Shown: positions 46,304 through 56,983 of the stretch, piece after piece
Position numbering within the stretch: position 1 is the stretch's first letter
How the letters are laid out: the number at the start of each line of letters is the position of its first letter
Made by a program: the position numbers and the translations under genes
DNA from: Morchella semilibera
Lineage: Eukaryota; Ascomycota; Pezizomycetes; Pezizales; Morchellaceae
Direction: 5' to 3'
DNA length: 64,000 bases
NCBI GenBank assembly: GCA_009192285.1
Contig: WBVU01000016.1
Coordinates: 1,127,101 to 1,191,100 of the forward strand
Notes under the pieces: model-generated
Told to the model about the DNA's origin: nothing
What the model saw: the letters and a program-made list of their open reading frames with translations, nothing else
The model's database searches: none

Positions 46304-48905
46304 ATGGTTCACCGGGGACGTGGCGCAAATAACTTCCGTGGCGGCGGCGGCGGCGGCGGCGATTTCGGTGGCCGCGGCAGAGGTAACAGAGGCGGAGGTA
46401 ACAGAGGCGGAGGTCGAGGCCGTGGAGGAGGTCGTGGAGGCTACTTTCGACAATTAGGTACATCTCGATCTTTCCCCTGATTCCAAAAACCACCAGTGCT
46501 AAGATCGTGGCAGAAAGCGAATACCGCAACTTCACCCTAGCAGACGAGGCCAAAAATACAGAACGGCACCACGGGAACCACGCCAGTGGCTCACTCCGCC
46601 ATGCAAAGATCTCGTTTATCGCCGCTGGGCACCTGGAGCCCTCTGACCTGCTGAAACCCATAAACGCAAACATCCCACCCGTCGAAGAGGGGCAGAGCCT
46701 GCAGATGCAACCACGGGCTCGACGAGCAACATCTGACTCGACAGAGGCGGAGGAGGAGGAGGGGGAGGATTTGGACATGCAGAGCGGCTCGCCTACTCAG
46801 CCCGCTGCCAGCGAGTTGCAGGATGACCTGAATCTGGAGAAACTCGATCTAAACCCACCGGAACAACCGTTCGTCGTGGACGTCATTGGAGACTCCTCGT
46901 TGAAGCCAAAGGGGAAGAGCCCGTTCGCAATGCCCTTCTACTCCCCGGCCCGCGAACAGTCGCCCCAGAGACCGGGTTCCGCATGCTCCTCAAGCAGCGA
47001 ACGTATTGTCTTCATCCCTCGTAACAGGCGGCCCGGCCTCTCACGCACCAGCTCAATGGCCAAGCAACCAAACTCTCCCGCACCCAAGAAAAAGGCCCCA
47101 TCCCCTAAGCGGGAGCCCATGCCACCTCCAAAAGAACCTACGCCATCCCCATCCCCACCCCCACCAGCGGAGGCCAAAGCCGTCGAAACCGTCGTCTCTC
47201 ACACCACCATCACAACCGTCACAGATACCCTTCCCGCTGCCCCCACTCTCGACACCAAGCCCTTCACCCGCTCCACAAAAGGCAACAAACGGCGCAAACC
47301 CCACCGACGCAAACGGGACGAAGAGGAAGAAGAGATCATCCGCGACTACATCGAGAATGTCGCCGCCACTATGCGCGCCGAGGATGCCGAGGAACGTGGC
47401 GAAGCCGCCCCTGCCGTTAGCATGCGGGACCTTGGCGGTGACGACGACGACCACGACCCAGAGGATGCATGGTCATCTACTACAAACTCAGAGGAGGAGG
47501 CGGAAGATTCCGATGCGGTCAATGCGTACAAGTCCGTCTGGGAGGAGCACGAACTCGGTGACCTTGATGCCCTCAGCACAGATTCCGAGGGCCCGCGAGG
47601 GCCCGTCGATACCGTCGTGGGGAAACGTAAACGCCCCAGTGGCGTGCAGTACCTCATCAAGTGGAAGGGGTATGAGACCGATGATGCAACTTGGGTCCTC
47701 GCAAAAACGCTCGACTCTGTCGCCGAAGAAAAGGTTACCGTGTACGAGAAGATTCTCCTACAGAAAGCCATCGACGCCGCGAATGCCGCCTTAAGCTCAG
47801 ATGACAGCGATGACGACGGCGATACAGATGACAGTGACTGCGTTGACGACGAGCAGCTTGCGCGCTTCCTGCAGCGCCAGGAGGAAATGGGGATCACCGA
47901 GTCGGACCTGGAGCTCAACCTTGAGCTCGACGAGCTCATGGAACTCTCCTTCCCTGGCGGCGCCAGCAGCAGCAAGAAGAAGAAAGGCAAAGGCAAAGGC
48001 AAAGGCAAGTCCCGCTACCCCGATATCGCCGCCGACCCACGCACAGGGGAGTTCCCCAACGCTACTAGATTCGCCGACGCCTATGACGACTTTGACCCCA
48101 TGGACTGGGAGCGTCCGAGCATCTCAATGAATAGGAAAGGCAAGAAGGGCAAGGGGAAGCAGATTGCGGTGCTAGGACTCAGCGACTCGGAGATGGAGGA
48201 GAACATTCGTAGTTCGTGGCAGAAGGATAGGGAGAAGAAGAAGGCACGGAAGCAGGAGAGAGAGGCATTGAGGGCCGAGGGGCTCTTGGGACGAAATAGG
48301 ACCGTGAGGGACCCGAAGGCAAAGTGGAAGGAGGGGATGAGTATGAAAGACCTCAAGGATGAGATTGCGCAGTTCCTACGCAGCGAGCTGTTAAGGTACC
48401 TATCCACTCACGTAAAAAGACTAAGAGAGAGGCGAACTAACAAAAGTCCAGCATGTCCCTTCCCCCCATGTCCAAGGCAGACCGCAAGATGGCACACACT
48501 ATCGCCGCCAACTTCGGGCTCAAGTCCAAGTCGTTCGGCAAGGCCAGATCTCGGTACACAACACTCTACAAGACATCTGCCTCTAGCCGCTATGCCCAAG
48601 ACGAAGATGCCATCCTCGCCATAATGTCACGCAAGAAGTTCTTTGGCCGCCCCGATGTCGGCGGCGGTCGTGGTCGTGGCGGTGGTGGCCGCGGCGGCGG
48701 TGGCAGCGGTGGTGGTGTAGGACATCATCGTGAGGGCGACATCGTCGGTGGCTCAGCCCCGGAGATTGCGGAGGATAATAAGGGCCGCAAGATGCTGGAG
48801 AAGATGGGGTACAGGACGGGGATGGCGCTGGGCGTCGATGGGAATAAGGGGATTGTGGTGCCGGTCGCGGCGGTGGTCAAGATTTCGAAGGCGGGGTTGG
48901 GCTAA
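46304..48905 (+). CDS. sqs1: SQS1-like G-patch/R3H protein with a chromo-like domain
   Basis: Three exons: 46304..46457, 46514..48395 and 48452..48905; 2490 nt, 829 residues. Exon 1 encodes an RGG-rich tail ([15 protein letters not shown]). The acceptor at 46513 was chosen because only it keeps frame into [20 protein letters not shown] disordered Ser/Pro/Glu region follows, then a chromo-like segment at about 415-470 ([29 protein letters not shown]), an acidic region, an R3H-type region around 655-720 ([38 protein letters not shown]) and a C-terminal G-patch ([17 protein letters not shown], about 790 on). In yeast, Sqs1/Pfa1 stimulates the helicase Prp43 in splicing and ribosome assembly. The chromo-like insertion seems to be a feature of filamentous-fungal members, as far as I recall. 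The long glycine stretches come from GGC/GGT repeats. Confidence 0.9.
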
Positions 48906-50284
48906 TGCGGTACGGGGGGAAGATTTGGTCGGGCTTCGTTTCGGCTTTTCGCTTCTCTTTTCTTCTCTTCTTTTGTATTATTACTGCTGGTATGCTTTCC
49001 ATGCTGTGGGAGGAGTGATGATTTTTCCCAAAGGGTAGGAAAAGGAATGGAGGGAAGGTGGAGGGGGGGGAGAGAGAATTGTAGCGCCTGTTTCATGTTG
49101 CCGGCAAAAGTTTGTCCTTTTTTTCTTTTTTATCTCTTTCGTTTTTTTTTTTTATTTTACATATATTCTGCTGCTTCTGATATTTCCTGTTGAATCCGGG
49201 ACTGGTTTATCAAAGTAATCACTTGTGGAAACTTCATAATCGAAAACTTCATAATCGAGCTTGACGCACTTGTCGGTACCAATCTGCTTCCCGTCTGTCT
49301 GTTCTGTTCTGCTCGTTTGATCGAAAAACGATGATGGGCTATATATAGATTAGTGGTGTGAATCATGGCCTCTCACTCGTGTCTTGGCAGATGCAATATC
49401 GACCGTGGAGATGCGGGAGATGAGGTGGGAGAGATAAGAAATCCGAGTGGGAGAGAGGGAGGGGAAGAAGAGTTTGGGGTATGCAACACATATAGATTAA
49501 GTACATGTACCTACACGTGGTCTCTCCTTACCACTGCAATTAAAGCCTGGGAAAGTCAATTCCAGCGTACGTTTCTTCCCAGCTAGAGTACATGTACGTA
49601 CGCGTACGCCTCAACGACGGAGCCAAACGTCCTACATGAGCTACATGTACGTATGTAATAGAGAGTACATGTAAGATGTACATACTACATGTATGTATGT
49701 CTGATGTACATACATGCGTAAAGTGATCGAAGGGAGCCGTATGTATTACCCCAGTAAACCAGCAGGAAGGAGGAACGGTGTCGAGAAAGAGCTGCATGCT
49801 GCCCCCAATCCCGGAGATCTTGTTGTCTCCCTTATTACATACATACATGTACATGTAAACAATTGATCTCCCATACAGACCCCGACCCTCTATTATCTCC
49901 CGGATGTCCAAGACATTTGCGAAATCTCATGTATTAGTGTGGCCTATGTAGGAAATGATGAACCAAAGTAAAGCAGCCTGCGAAGTTTATGGACTCCTTA
50001 AGTACATACATGTAGATATTCTAAAGACTGATAATATATATATAGTAAACTACATGTACTTACTTGGATGCTTTTAACAGTAAATACTCAAGATCACATG
50101 ACCTTTATACATCAGAAAATTTCGCAATTGTCTTGAACATCCGGGAGATAGGGGGGCCAGCATTGGCAGCTTAAGGGATAGAGTGATCTATGAAGACGAT
50201 CGATGTGGGGTTTTGTTTAGCTCGTGCTCGAGATGCTCTGTCTTTGCTGTGTCCTTGCCCGGCCATGTTTGTTTGCAGTGCAAC
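48906..50284. other. Spacer dense in TACATGTA motifs
   Basis: No gene. Between 49500 and 50060 there are about nine TACATGTA octamers, with related GTACGTACGCGTACG and ATGTATGTATG stretches. The left end is the sqs1 3' flank, with T-rich blocks. Confidence 0.55.
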
Positions 50285-50498
50285 TTACCCTGCACTTATA
50301 CTTCCCAGAAAGAGTTGTTCCCGCCGAAGCGTGGCCTAAGTGGTGATTCACTGGGCTTCGTGCCGAGACACCTACGGTTCAACTCCGGGTGGGAGCGGTG
50401 ATCAGAATGCCCAACATGGTAGCGACGCTCTTGAGGGATGATACTGATCACGTAAGTCTTTTGTCTTTTTTTCCTTTTTTCCCTTTTTTTTTTTTTGA
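50285..50498 (+). mobile_element. SINE-like element, copy 3
   Basis: Reads in the plus orientation: head from about 50285 (TTACCCTGCACTTATACTTC), box A TGGCCTAAGTGG at 50332..50343, box B GGTTCAACTCC at 50376..50386, body to CACGTAAGTCTTTTGTC, tail TTTTTTTCCTTTTTTCCC plus poly-T to 50498. The A-to-B spacing of about 33 bp suits RNA polymerase III. Confidence 0.8.
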
Positions 50499-52023
50499 TG
50501 CGTGCTTTTGTGGGGGAGGTTACGGCTTTTAGCACTGCCCCGCGCCTGCCCGGCTCGGTGGCGGGGTAAAAGGCTTACAGGGCATTATGTATCTGAGAGC
50601 CTTTCTATTTACTGTCTTGTAATCGTATTATTTCTCAATCTGCTCCCCTCCCTTTCTCTATCCGCTAGCTACAATGAAGTGACCATGATAAAAACCCATA
50701 TGTGGAGGGGTTACATACTGATAGCCGGAAAGGGGGGAGTGTGCAGGTGTTCACAGTGAGTGAGGGGGTGTCAATAGATGGTGATGATATCGTCGGTGAT
50801 AGCAGAAGGTGCCTAGGGTGCTGGGCGCAGGGCGCAGGAATGGAGTGTGTATAGAGTTTTGTGTTTAACTTTTCTAAAATGGTGGGGAGTGCAAAGTACA
50901 TGTACCGAGCTGCTGCTAGCTCTGATGATACATGTAAGTACCTGGTGTCTACGGGGTTCAGTCTTTGGATCAAGATGAGGGTGTTGTACTACTACATGTA
51001 CTATACACCACGTTTCTGGGCGGGGTGGAATATACATGTCCATGTAGCTCGGCCGTGTAGGGCCTTTGTGGTAGGAGAGCGTAAGTTTGTTCTCCTTCCT
51101 CTCGTGGTTTAGAGGGATATCCACCTCCCCTTTTTATTCCCCCTAGTCCTGCTTAAAAGTACTCTTTTCTCATGGTGATAGCTCTTAGCAACTTTTGCTT
51201 TTCCTTGGGGGACCAGCACCCAGAACTCGCCCAGCCAACCACAAACACCACGGCACCGAGCTACTGAAATTACACAAAGTAACATGCGATCCTTAATACT
51301 GGCTGTCCGGTTGACCCTAAAACTATGTAATGTTACATACTATGGTATTAATAAATACCCCAGGTCCTCAATGTTCAGTTTTCAAAATGCACTGGCAAAT
51401 GGTGAGTACTATGCTGTAGCGGGCACTGGGATTGGAACAAGCCCTCGTGCTGACATTTGTGGCAGGGCCAAAATGGCACTGACGCTGACATGTGAGGGAG
51501 GCATCGGACAGGACAGTGAATGTGAAAAGAAAAAGGTAGGCTTCGGGGCGCTTGATAGGCTTTGGGGAAGGGGGGGGGGGGGGTTGTTTAATTCATTAAT
51601 TGTATATGCATAAGCTTCGGGACTTGGTAAGCTCAGGGCTTGGTAAACTTTGGGGCTTGGTGAAAACGAAAAAAAAAAAAAAAAAAAAAAAGCCCTCCCA
51701 TTGTAGTAAATGATCCATTTTAACCTAGCGGTTTTGTACTCTTTCTCCTTCCTACAATTAAGATTGTGAACTGGTTGATTAGAACCTATTGCTCCTCCTT
51801 CATTATTGACTATATACATCTTCTGCAGATAGCCCCAAATTTATGGGATACTTGAACCACTGACATGACATTGTCCCATAATTAATGGGCGCGGCCATAT
51901 GAAGTATGTAACTCCTGACAGCTGATATCCCAACCCCCGCGCTTGCTATAGTATATAGTTTTCTCTAGACCCAAGATGTACCGAATACCACAATACCCAT
52001 TTTTACTTTGGGGAAGATATTGC
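50499..52023. other. Spacer, no gene seen
   Basis: Contains TACATGTA near 50895, 50930 and 50995, a G tract near 51571, the 16-17 bp tandem repeat at 51613..51662, and a poly-A run near 51669. No coding signal. Confidence 0.5.
51613..51662. repeat. Three tandem copies of a 16-17 bp unit (AGCTTCGGGACTTGGTA type)
   Basis: Units AGCTTCGGGACTTGGTA, AGCTCAGGGCTTGGTA and AACTTTGGGGCTTGGTG follow each other without gaps. Confidence 0.7.
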
Positions 52024-52235
52024 GGGTTGACAAAAGTTCTCGTGATTTCTGCACAGCAACCAGCAGAAACTTTCTAAGGACTTAAACCTAGGTACTATGT
52101 TCTAATAGCCTTCAGCTCTCTAGTCATACCAATATCCTTCTCGTATCTCTACTTAGTTACATGTAGTAGTCGCCAAGTTATAGTCGTTTCGTGACCTATC
52201 CTTGTATAAAATCACGAGAACTTTTGCCACCCTAC
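52024..52235. mobile_element. MITE-like inverted-repeat element
   Basis: The left end GGGTTGACAAAAGTTCTCGT (52024 on) and the reverse complement of the right end (GGGTGGCAAAAGTTCTCGTG) match over about 25 bp with few differences; the arm continues GTGATTT. The interior of about 160 bp is AT-rich and non-coding. The target duplication is not clear. Confidence 0.65.
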
Positions 52236-52259
52236 AATACGTATGCTATGGGGTATGGT

Positions 52260-52540
52260 GCGGTAAATGTGTCAAAGGTAATTTTACCACCGGTGGCATA
52301 GGCGCTGAATTTCAGTTCTTGTTCCAGTATAAAAGCTAATTTTCAGTCTTCTTGCTGCGCTATCATGACTACAAACACTTATGAAGGTTTCCCACCAGTA
52401 GAAAAACTCCCCACCGGTAGACAATAGGGCTCATACATTGGCCATAAAAAGTGACATCATAGGTCATGGTATTATTTTCACCACCGGTGGTAAAATAATT
52501 TACTATCGTTGGTAAAATTACTTTTGACACATTTGCCGCT
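52260..52540. mobile_element. MITE-like inverted-repeat element with ACCGGTGG subrepeats
   Basis: The left arm GCGGTAAATGTGTCAAAGGT AATTTTACCA is the reverse complement of the right arm ending at about 52539, with two mismatches in 30 bp. The interior repeats ACCACCGGTGG and CCCACC[A/G]GTAG several times. It lies 25 bp after the preceding element. Confidence 0.7.
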
Positions 52541-52678
52541 CCATATGCTATGGGACCAGGCTTGCCATAGTATCGAATACCCCACCCAACCGAACGAGCT
52601 CTTAGGAGATAAATCAAACCAAATGGGAAAAGGAGGGGGGGGGGGGGGGGGGGGATGAAAAACAAAAAAATAATATAG

Positions 52679-52860
52679 AGAAAAAAAAGGCAAAAGACTT
52701 ACGTGATCAGTATCATCCCTCAAGAGCGTCGCTACCATGTTGGGCATTCTGATCACCGCTCCCACCCGGAGTTGAACCGTAGGTGTCTCGGTACGAAGCC
52801 CAGTGAATCACCACTTAGGCCACGCTTCGGCGGGGACAATCTGTTCTGGGAAGTATAAAA
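52679..52860 (-). mobile_element. SINE-like element, copy 4
   Basis: Same boxes and body as copies 1-3 (one visible difference in the A-B interval, CTCGGTACG instead of CTCGTTACG). The A-rich tail (plus strand) starts near 52680 after a long G tract. The head match ends near 52860. Confidence 0.78.
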
Positions 52861-54021
52861 CCAGGACTCCACACGCACACCGTGCGCGCTAGCCGCATGT
52901 AGCGGAAAGGCACTGCAAGCGGGCTATACGCACACACATCTGGTACGGGAGAAATGATGTAAGTGTACATATTGTATGCACATACAATATCTTATTCCAC
53001 TGCTCACTCCATTGAAGTTGGTGAACATATAAACAGAACCCATACCCGCACCAGAAACTCCATCATATGATATCACTCGCTGCCCAGAACCCAGCTAATT
53101 GGGAGGGTTTCTTCCACCGGCAGGATACTGGGATCCGGGAATCACCTCATCTGACCGACAAGCGTCAAGCCCAACCCAATATACCTCTCCTAAAAGAAAT
53201 CTGGCGCGGTGTAACGTCTATATTTGCGATTAATTTTCGCATCGCATTGATGTCTAGTCCAACTAGCTAGCTGCAGGGAGGGTGCTGTGGACTCTGTACA
53301 GTTTACGCGCAGTCTCCCCCTTTCTGTTTCTTTTAGAAAGAGAATGTTGGGGGGGGGGGGGGTTACTCACTCGGTCGTCTCTATATGTATAGCCGCGCCC
53401 GTAAAGTTTTGGCACCCTGTAAAAAAAATCTGCGGTTACAAAATATTTCGACCCCCCCCTCAAAAAATAAGTACATGTACTTAACATTACAAAGCGTCGT
53501 GATAGACAGCAGTGTGGAAATATGTAGGTACATATGTAGCTATAAACTTCTCTTTGCAGTCATTCTTATCCGGTTTATATCACGATATTTTGAGCTCATG
53601 AGCTTCGAGACTGGGGGTGTCAAAACTTTGTGAACCCGGCTGTATTTCCCACCCAAAACTCGTTTTTTTGGACCACATAACCAAGCATACATGTACATGT
53701 ATGTATGTATACAGCATTAAAAAAACGGGGTGGAATCACCATCATAGGACCATCAAATTTAGCGACCAACACTATACCGTATTCTTACTATATTACTAGT
53801 GAATCCATAATCTTTTTCCTGTACTGTAATTTTCAATACGCCGCGCCGGGCCAAAAGAACAAAAGATAAACACAAGAAACTTTTAAAATCTAAAACACAT
53901 AAAAAAAAAGGAAAGCCCAGCATCTATCTAGTCCCAATAACAAAAACCAACCCAACGCTAAAAACGCCAGATAGGACCCTCTTTTATTCCCTCCCCCACC
54001 CCGCTCCTAAAACATATACCT
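52861..54021. other. Spacer, no gene seen
   Basis: Short ORFs only. Holds a G tract near 53350 and TACATGTA motifs near 53470 and (two overlapping) 53690. The right end is the 3' flank of jjj1. Confidence 0.5.
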
Positions 54022-55945
54022 CTACTTCCGTCTCCCTTTCCCCTTCCCCTTCTTCCCCCCACCCCCGCCACCGCCACCGCCAGCACTAGGAACCGGCGTA
54101 GCATGTGAAGGATTATCACGCAAATGATTAAACATCTTCGTATTCGATGGAAAACTCTGTCTACACGTCGCACATGTATTCGCTTTCCCCTCTTCCGAGC
54201 CCGTTGATGCAGCGGCTGCTGCAGCAGCTGCACGCTTTGCCTTCTTTGCCTTTGCCTTCCCAATTTTCGTGGTGGGGGTGGCCCCTGGTTCGGCGTCGGA
54301 AGTGTTAAGGGCGAGGTTTGACAGGTCTGACTCGGTACCGCGGAGGCGGGAGTTGAAGGTGGAGGTGGAGACGTAGTCGTCATTCTCGGAGTCTTCTGCT
54401 TCGGAGGAGGGGGGAGGGGAGGGCCTTATAGACTCTTCTCCTTCTTCTTCCTTGGGCTCTACCGGCTTCACAGTAGGCTCTTCTTTACGCGCCTCTACAT
54501 CGGAGAGCACATCTTCCACCTCTTCTACGGCGGATATATAGTCGTCTTGTTTGGCATCGTCGCCGTCGATAGGCTTATACTCCTCCGGCCTCTTCCACCC
54601 ACGCACATCCCGGTCGAGATCAAACTCCCTGTTTTCCTTCCGCATCTGCTTCTTCAGCTCCCACACGGCCTTTGCATGCTTTTTCGAGCGCTCATGCGCA
54701 TTCATTGGCCCCTCCGACCCAAACGTCTTTTTGCAGACAATACACTCGTATCGTATCGGCTCCTCCTCCTCCCCCTCCTCCTCTTCCTCCCCCTCCTGCC
54801 GCCCCCGCGCCTCACTATCCTCGTCGGCATCATCTTCGTCGCCCGAGGCGGGCTCGGTGTCATCATCGTACAGTTCGTCGAGGACCTCATCGGAGACGAC
54901 AGTCCAGTCGGCAGCTTTGTAGTTGCGCAGCTTTGCGGCGTTTTCGGCGCGCTGGCGGGCGGCTTGCTCCTTTGAGGCAGCGAGGAGAGCGGCTTGCCGC
55001 TGCTTCTCATTCTGGGCGTTGGGGATAAAGCGGGGGTCTCGTTTTCTGATAAAGAGGGCGAAGGACTATTCTCGTCAACTGTGAGCTCGTCTACAACACC
55101 AGGGTGGATCAAAAAGGTTTGGGGGGGTTGATTGCGCGACATACCCGCACGGTGTCATTAAACTCCCGTATAGCCGCATCCCGCAGTTTCTTATTCTCCT
55201 TCTCCATTAGCCTCTTAATCTTCCTGTCCGGCGCATCTGAGTATCGGTAAACATCACACCAGCTGAATGACTTCACGGTACAAAAGTTCCCCCACGCGGA
55301 ATAGAAACCCTTAACCCAATCGCCATGCTCGCTCCCAGCACCCCCAAAGTCTGGGTAGTACACGGGGTCAACATGCTCCCACTCGGCCGCTGACGCCTCC
55401 TCTTTAGCCAGTTTCGCAAACGCCCGGCCTACAACGACATAGAACGACTGTGGGTTCTTCTCGTCATATGACAGCTTCGTCCCAAACCGCGAGAACCACC
55501 CCATGACATCCTCCGTGGTCGTGAGATTCGTTACCCCGCTCCCGGCGCTACCGCTGCCGCCACCGCCAACATCCCCACCGTCGTTGCGCAATATAGCGTC
55601 GCGATGAGAGTCGTACCAGGCGCGCTCCTGCGGATCGGAGATCACCTCGTAGGCTGCCTGCACTTCCGTAAAGAGCTTCGTTGCGCGCTCCGTGTCGTTG
55701 TAGTTGCGGTCCGGGTGCAGCTCGAGCGCCTTTTTCTTGTACGCCTTTTTGATACTACCCCATCACATTTCTTTTAGATACTAGCTACTCCTCACAAAAA
55801 GGGAAGGAAGGAAATGAAAGTCATACTCGTCCTGCGTGGCGTCGCGCGGGACCCCTAGGAGTTCATAGTAGCAAGTCTTCACTGCCGTCGAGTCGGTCCC
55901 AGAGGCGCTGCTGGGGTCGCTTTCTGCGGAGCTGCCTTGACCCAT
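54022..55945 (-). CDS. jjj1: J-domain protein Jjj1/DNAJC21 (60S ribosome biogenesis)
   Basis: Three exons: 55827..55945, 55145..55754 and 54022..55065; 1773 nt, 590 residues. The J-domain lies near the N-terminus: YYELLGVPRDATQDDIKKAY with the HPD tripeptide at residues 53-55 (ALELHPDRNYNDTERATKLF). A conserved middle block follows (WFSRFGTKLSYDEKN, YPDFGGAGSEHGDWVKGFYS, SFSWCDVYRYSDAPDRKIKR). The C-terminal half is acidic and carries two C2H2 zinc fingers: YECIVCKKTFGSEGPMNAHE and CATCRQSFPSNTKMFNHLRD, ending in GGGKKGKGKGRRK. Jjj1 stimulates Hsp70 ATPase activity to release the shuttling factor Arx1 from cytosolic pre-60S particles. Domain order and length are normal. Confidence 0.95.
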
Positions 55946-56983
55946 CGTGAGTTTGGTAGTGGTGGGGTTGGTGGGGTGTGTTTTGGTAGGTGGGTTGCTA
56001 TCACAAAATTCAGGCCGCGATCCTGGTACAAAGTCTTGGTATTTTTTAGTAAATTAACCCTAACCCCGATGAACAGTACTGTTATAGTAGGTGTTTGAAT
56101 TTTTTCTGGGAATGATCTGAGTGGCCCTCTTCTTCTTTTCTTTCTAGGTGGTTTTGATTTGAGAGATGGTGGGCCGTATTGAGCCTGTCTTGAGTGGATG
56201 TTTGGATAGACGCAGGGTGTTGTGGTTGGAAAGCAGAGAAGATGATGTCCTGGGAAGATTTGAAGTAGACGGACGGTGTTGCAGACAAAGAAAGAAAAAT
56301 TACAGATATCATTATATCTACAACAAAGTACGTGGCCTCAAATGCCGGATATCTCCATGGGAATACGTAGCCGGCGCAGACATTTGGTAACGAGATCATG
56401 GGCTATCACTCGGTGCTTTACCATCTTTTGTTATACGTAGTAATACACGTCAAGTATTATCCATTCACCCCTCTATCGGCACTTAGGGCTGCATCTCACT
56501 TCCACAAGCTACAAAGGGTATAGGCCTTCTCTTCCCCATCATTCATAATCTTGAAGGTAGTGTTGGTATACTTTTGCAACCACCTATATGTATTGTGGGT
56601 TGTCAAAATTACCCGGACACCTGATGCAAGACCGTCAAGCTATATACCGGTATTAAATAGGCTGGCGAGTATTTCTTAAATTTCTTGGAGAAATTTAGGA
56701 CTGTTTGTTGCATCCGGATAATTTTGGCAAACCGTAATATCAAGGGTATACTAGGAAAAGAAAAAGACCAAACCACTCTAAGAATGAGAAAAGTCCAAGC
56801 CCCCCAAATTGAACAATACATCGCCTCACTCCATTTATATATTAATAATAAACTATAGATATGAAAGGAACACACTAGGCTAGAAGCTCCAAATATATAA
56901 TCCTTGGCTCAACTCGTAAAAGGCGGACATTATTTGAATCATCTAAACTAAAGAATGGCCGGGGCCTAAATTACTACATGTAA
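55946..56983. other. Spacer between jjj1 and the giant DUF3638 gene
   Basis: About 1 kb without a recognisable gene. It contains the jjj1 upstream region and the DUF3638 gene 3' flank; one ORF on each strand at 56082..56399 is low-complexity. Confidence 0.5.

Noticed and set aside
47006-47794. 262-codon plus-strand ORF and 220-codon minus-strand ORF (47346..48008) inside sqs1
   Set aside because: Alternate-frame shadows of the biased, repetitive sqs1 coding sequence.
50332-50386. Possible functional tRNA gene
   Set aside because: Boxes A and B are good, but the anticodon and acceptor stems do not pair and the sequence recurs four times with a poly-T tail; it is a tRNA-derived retroelement head.
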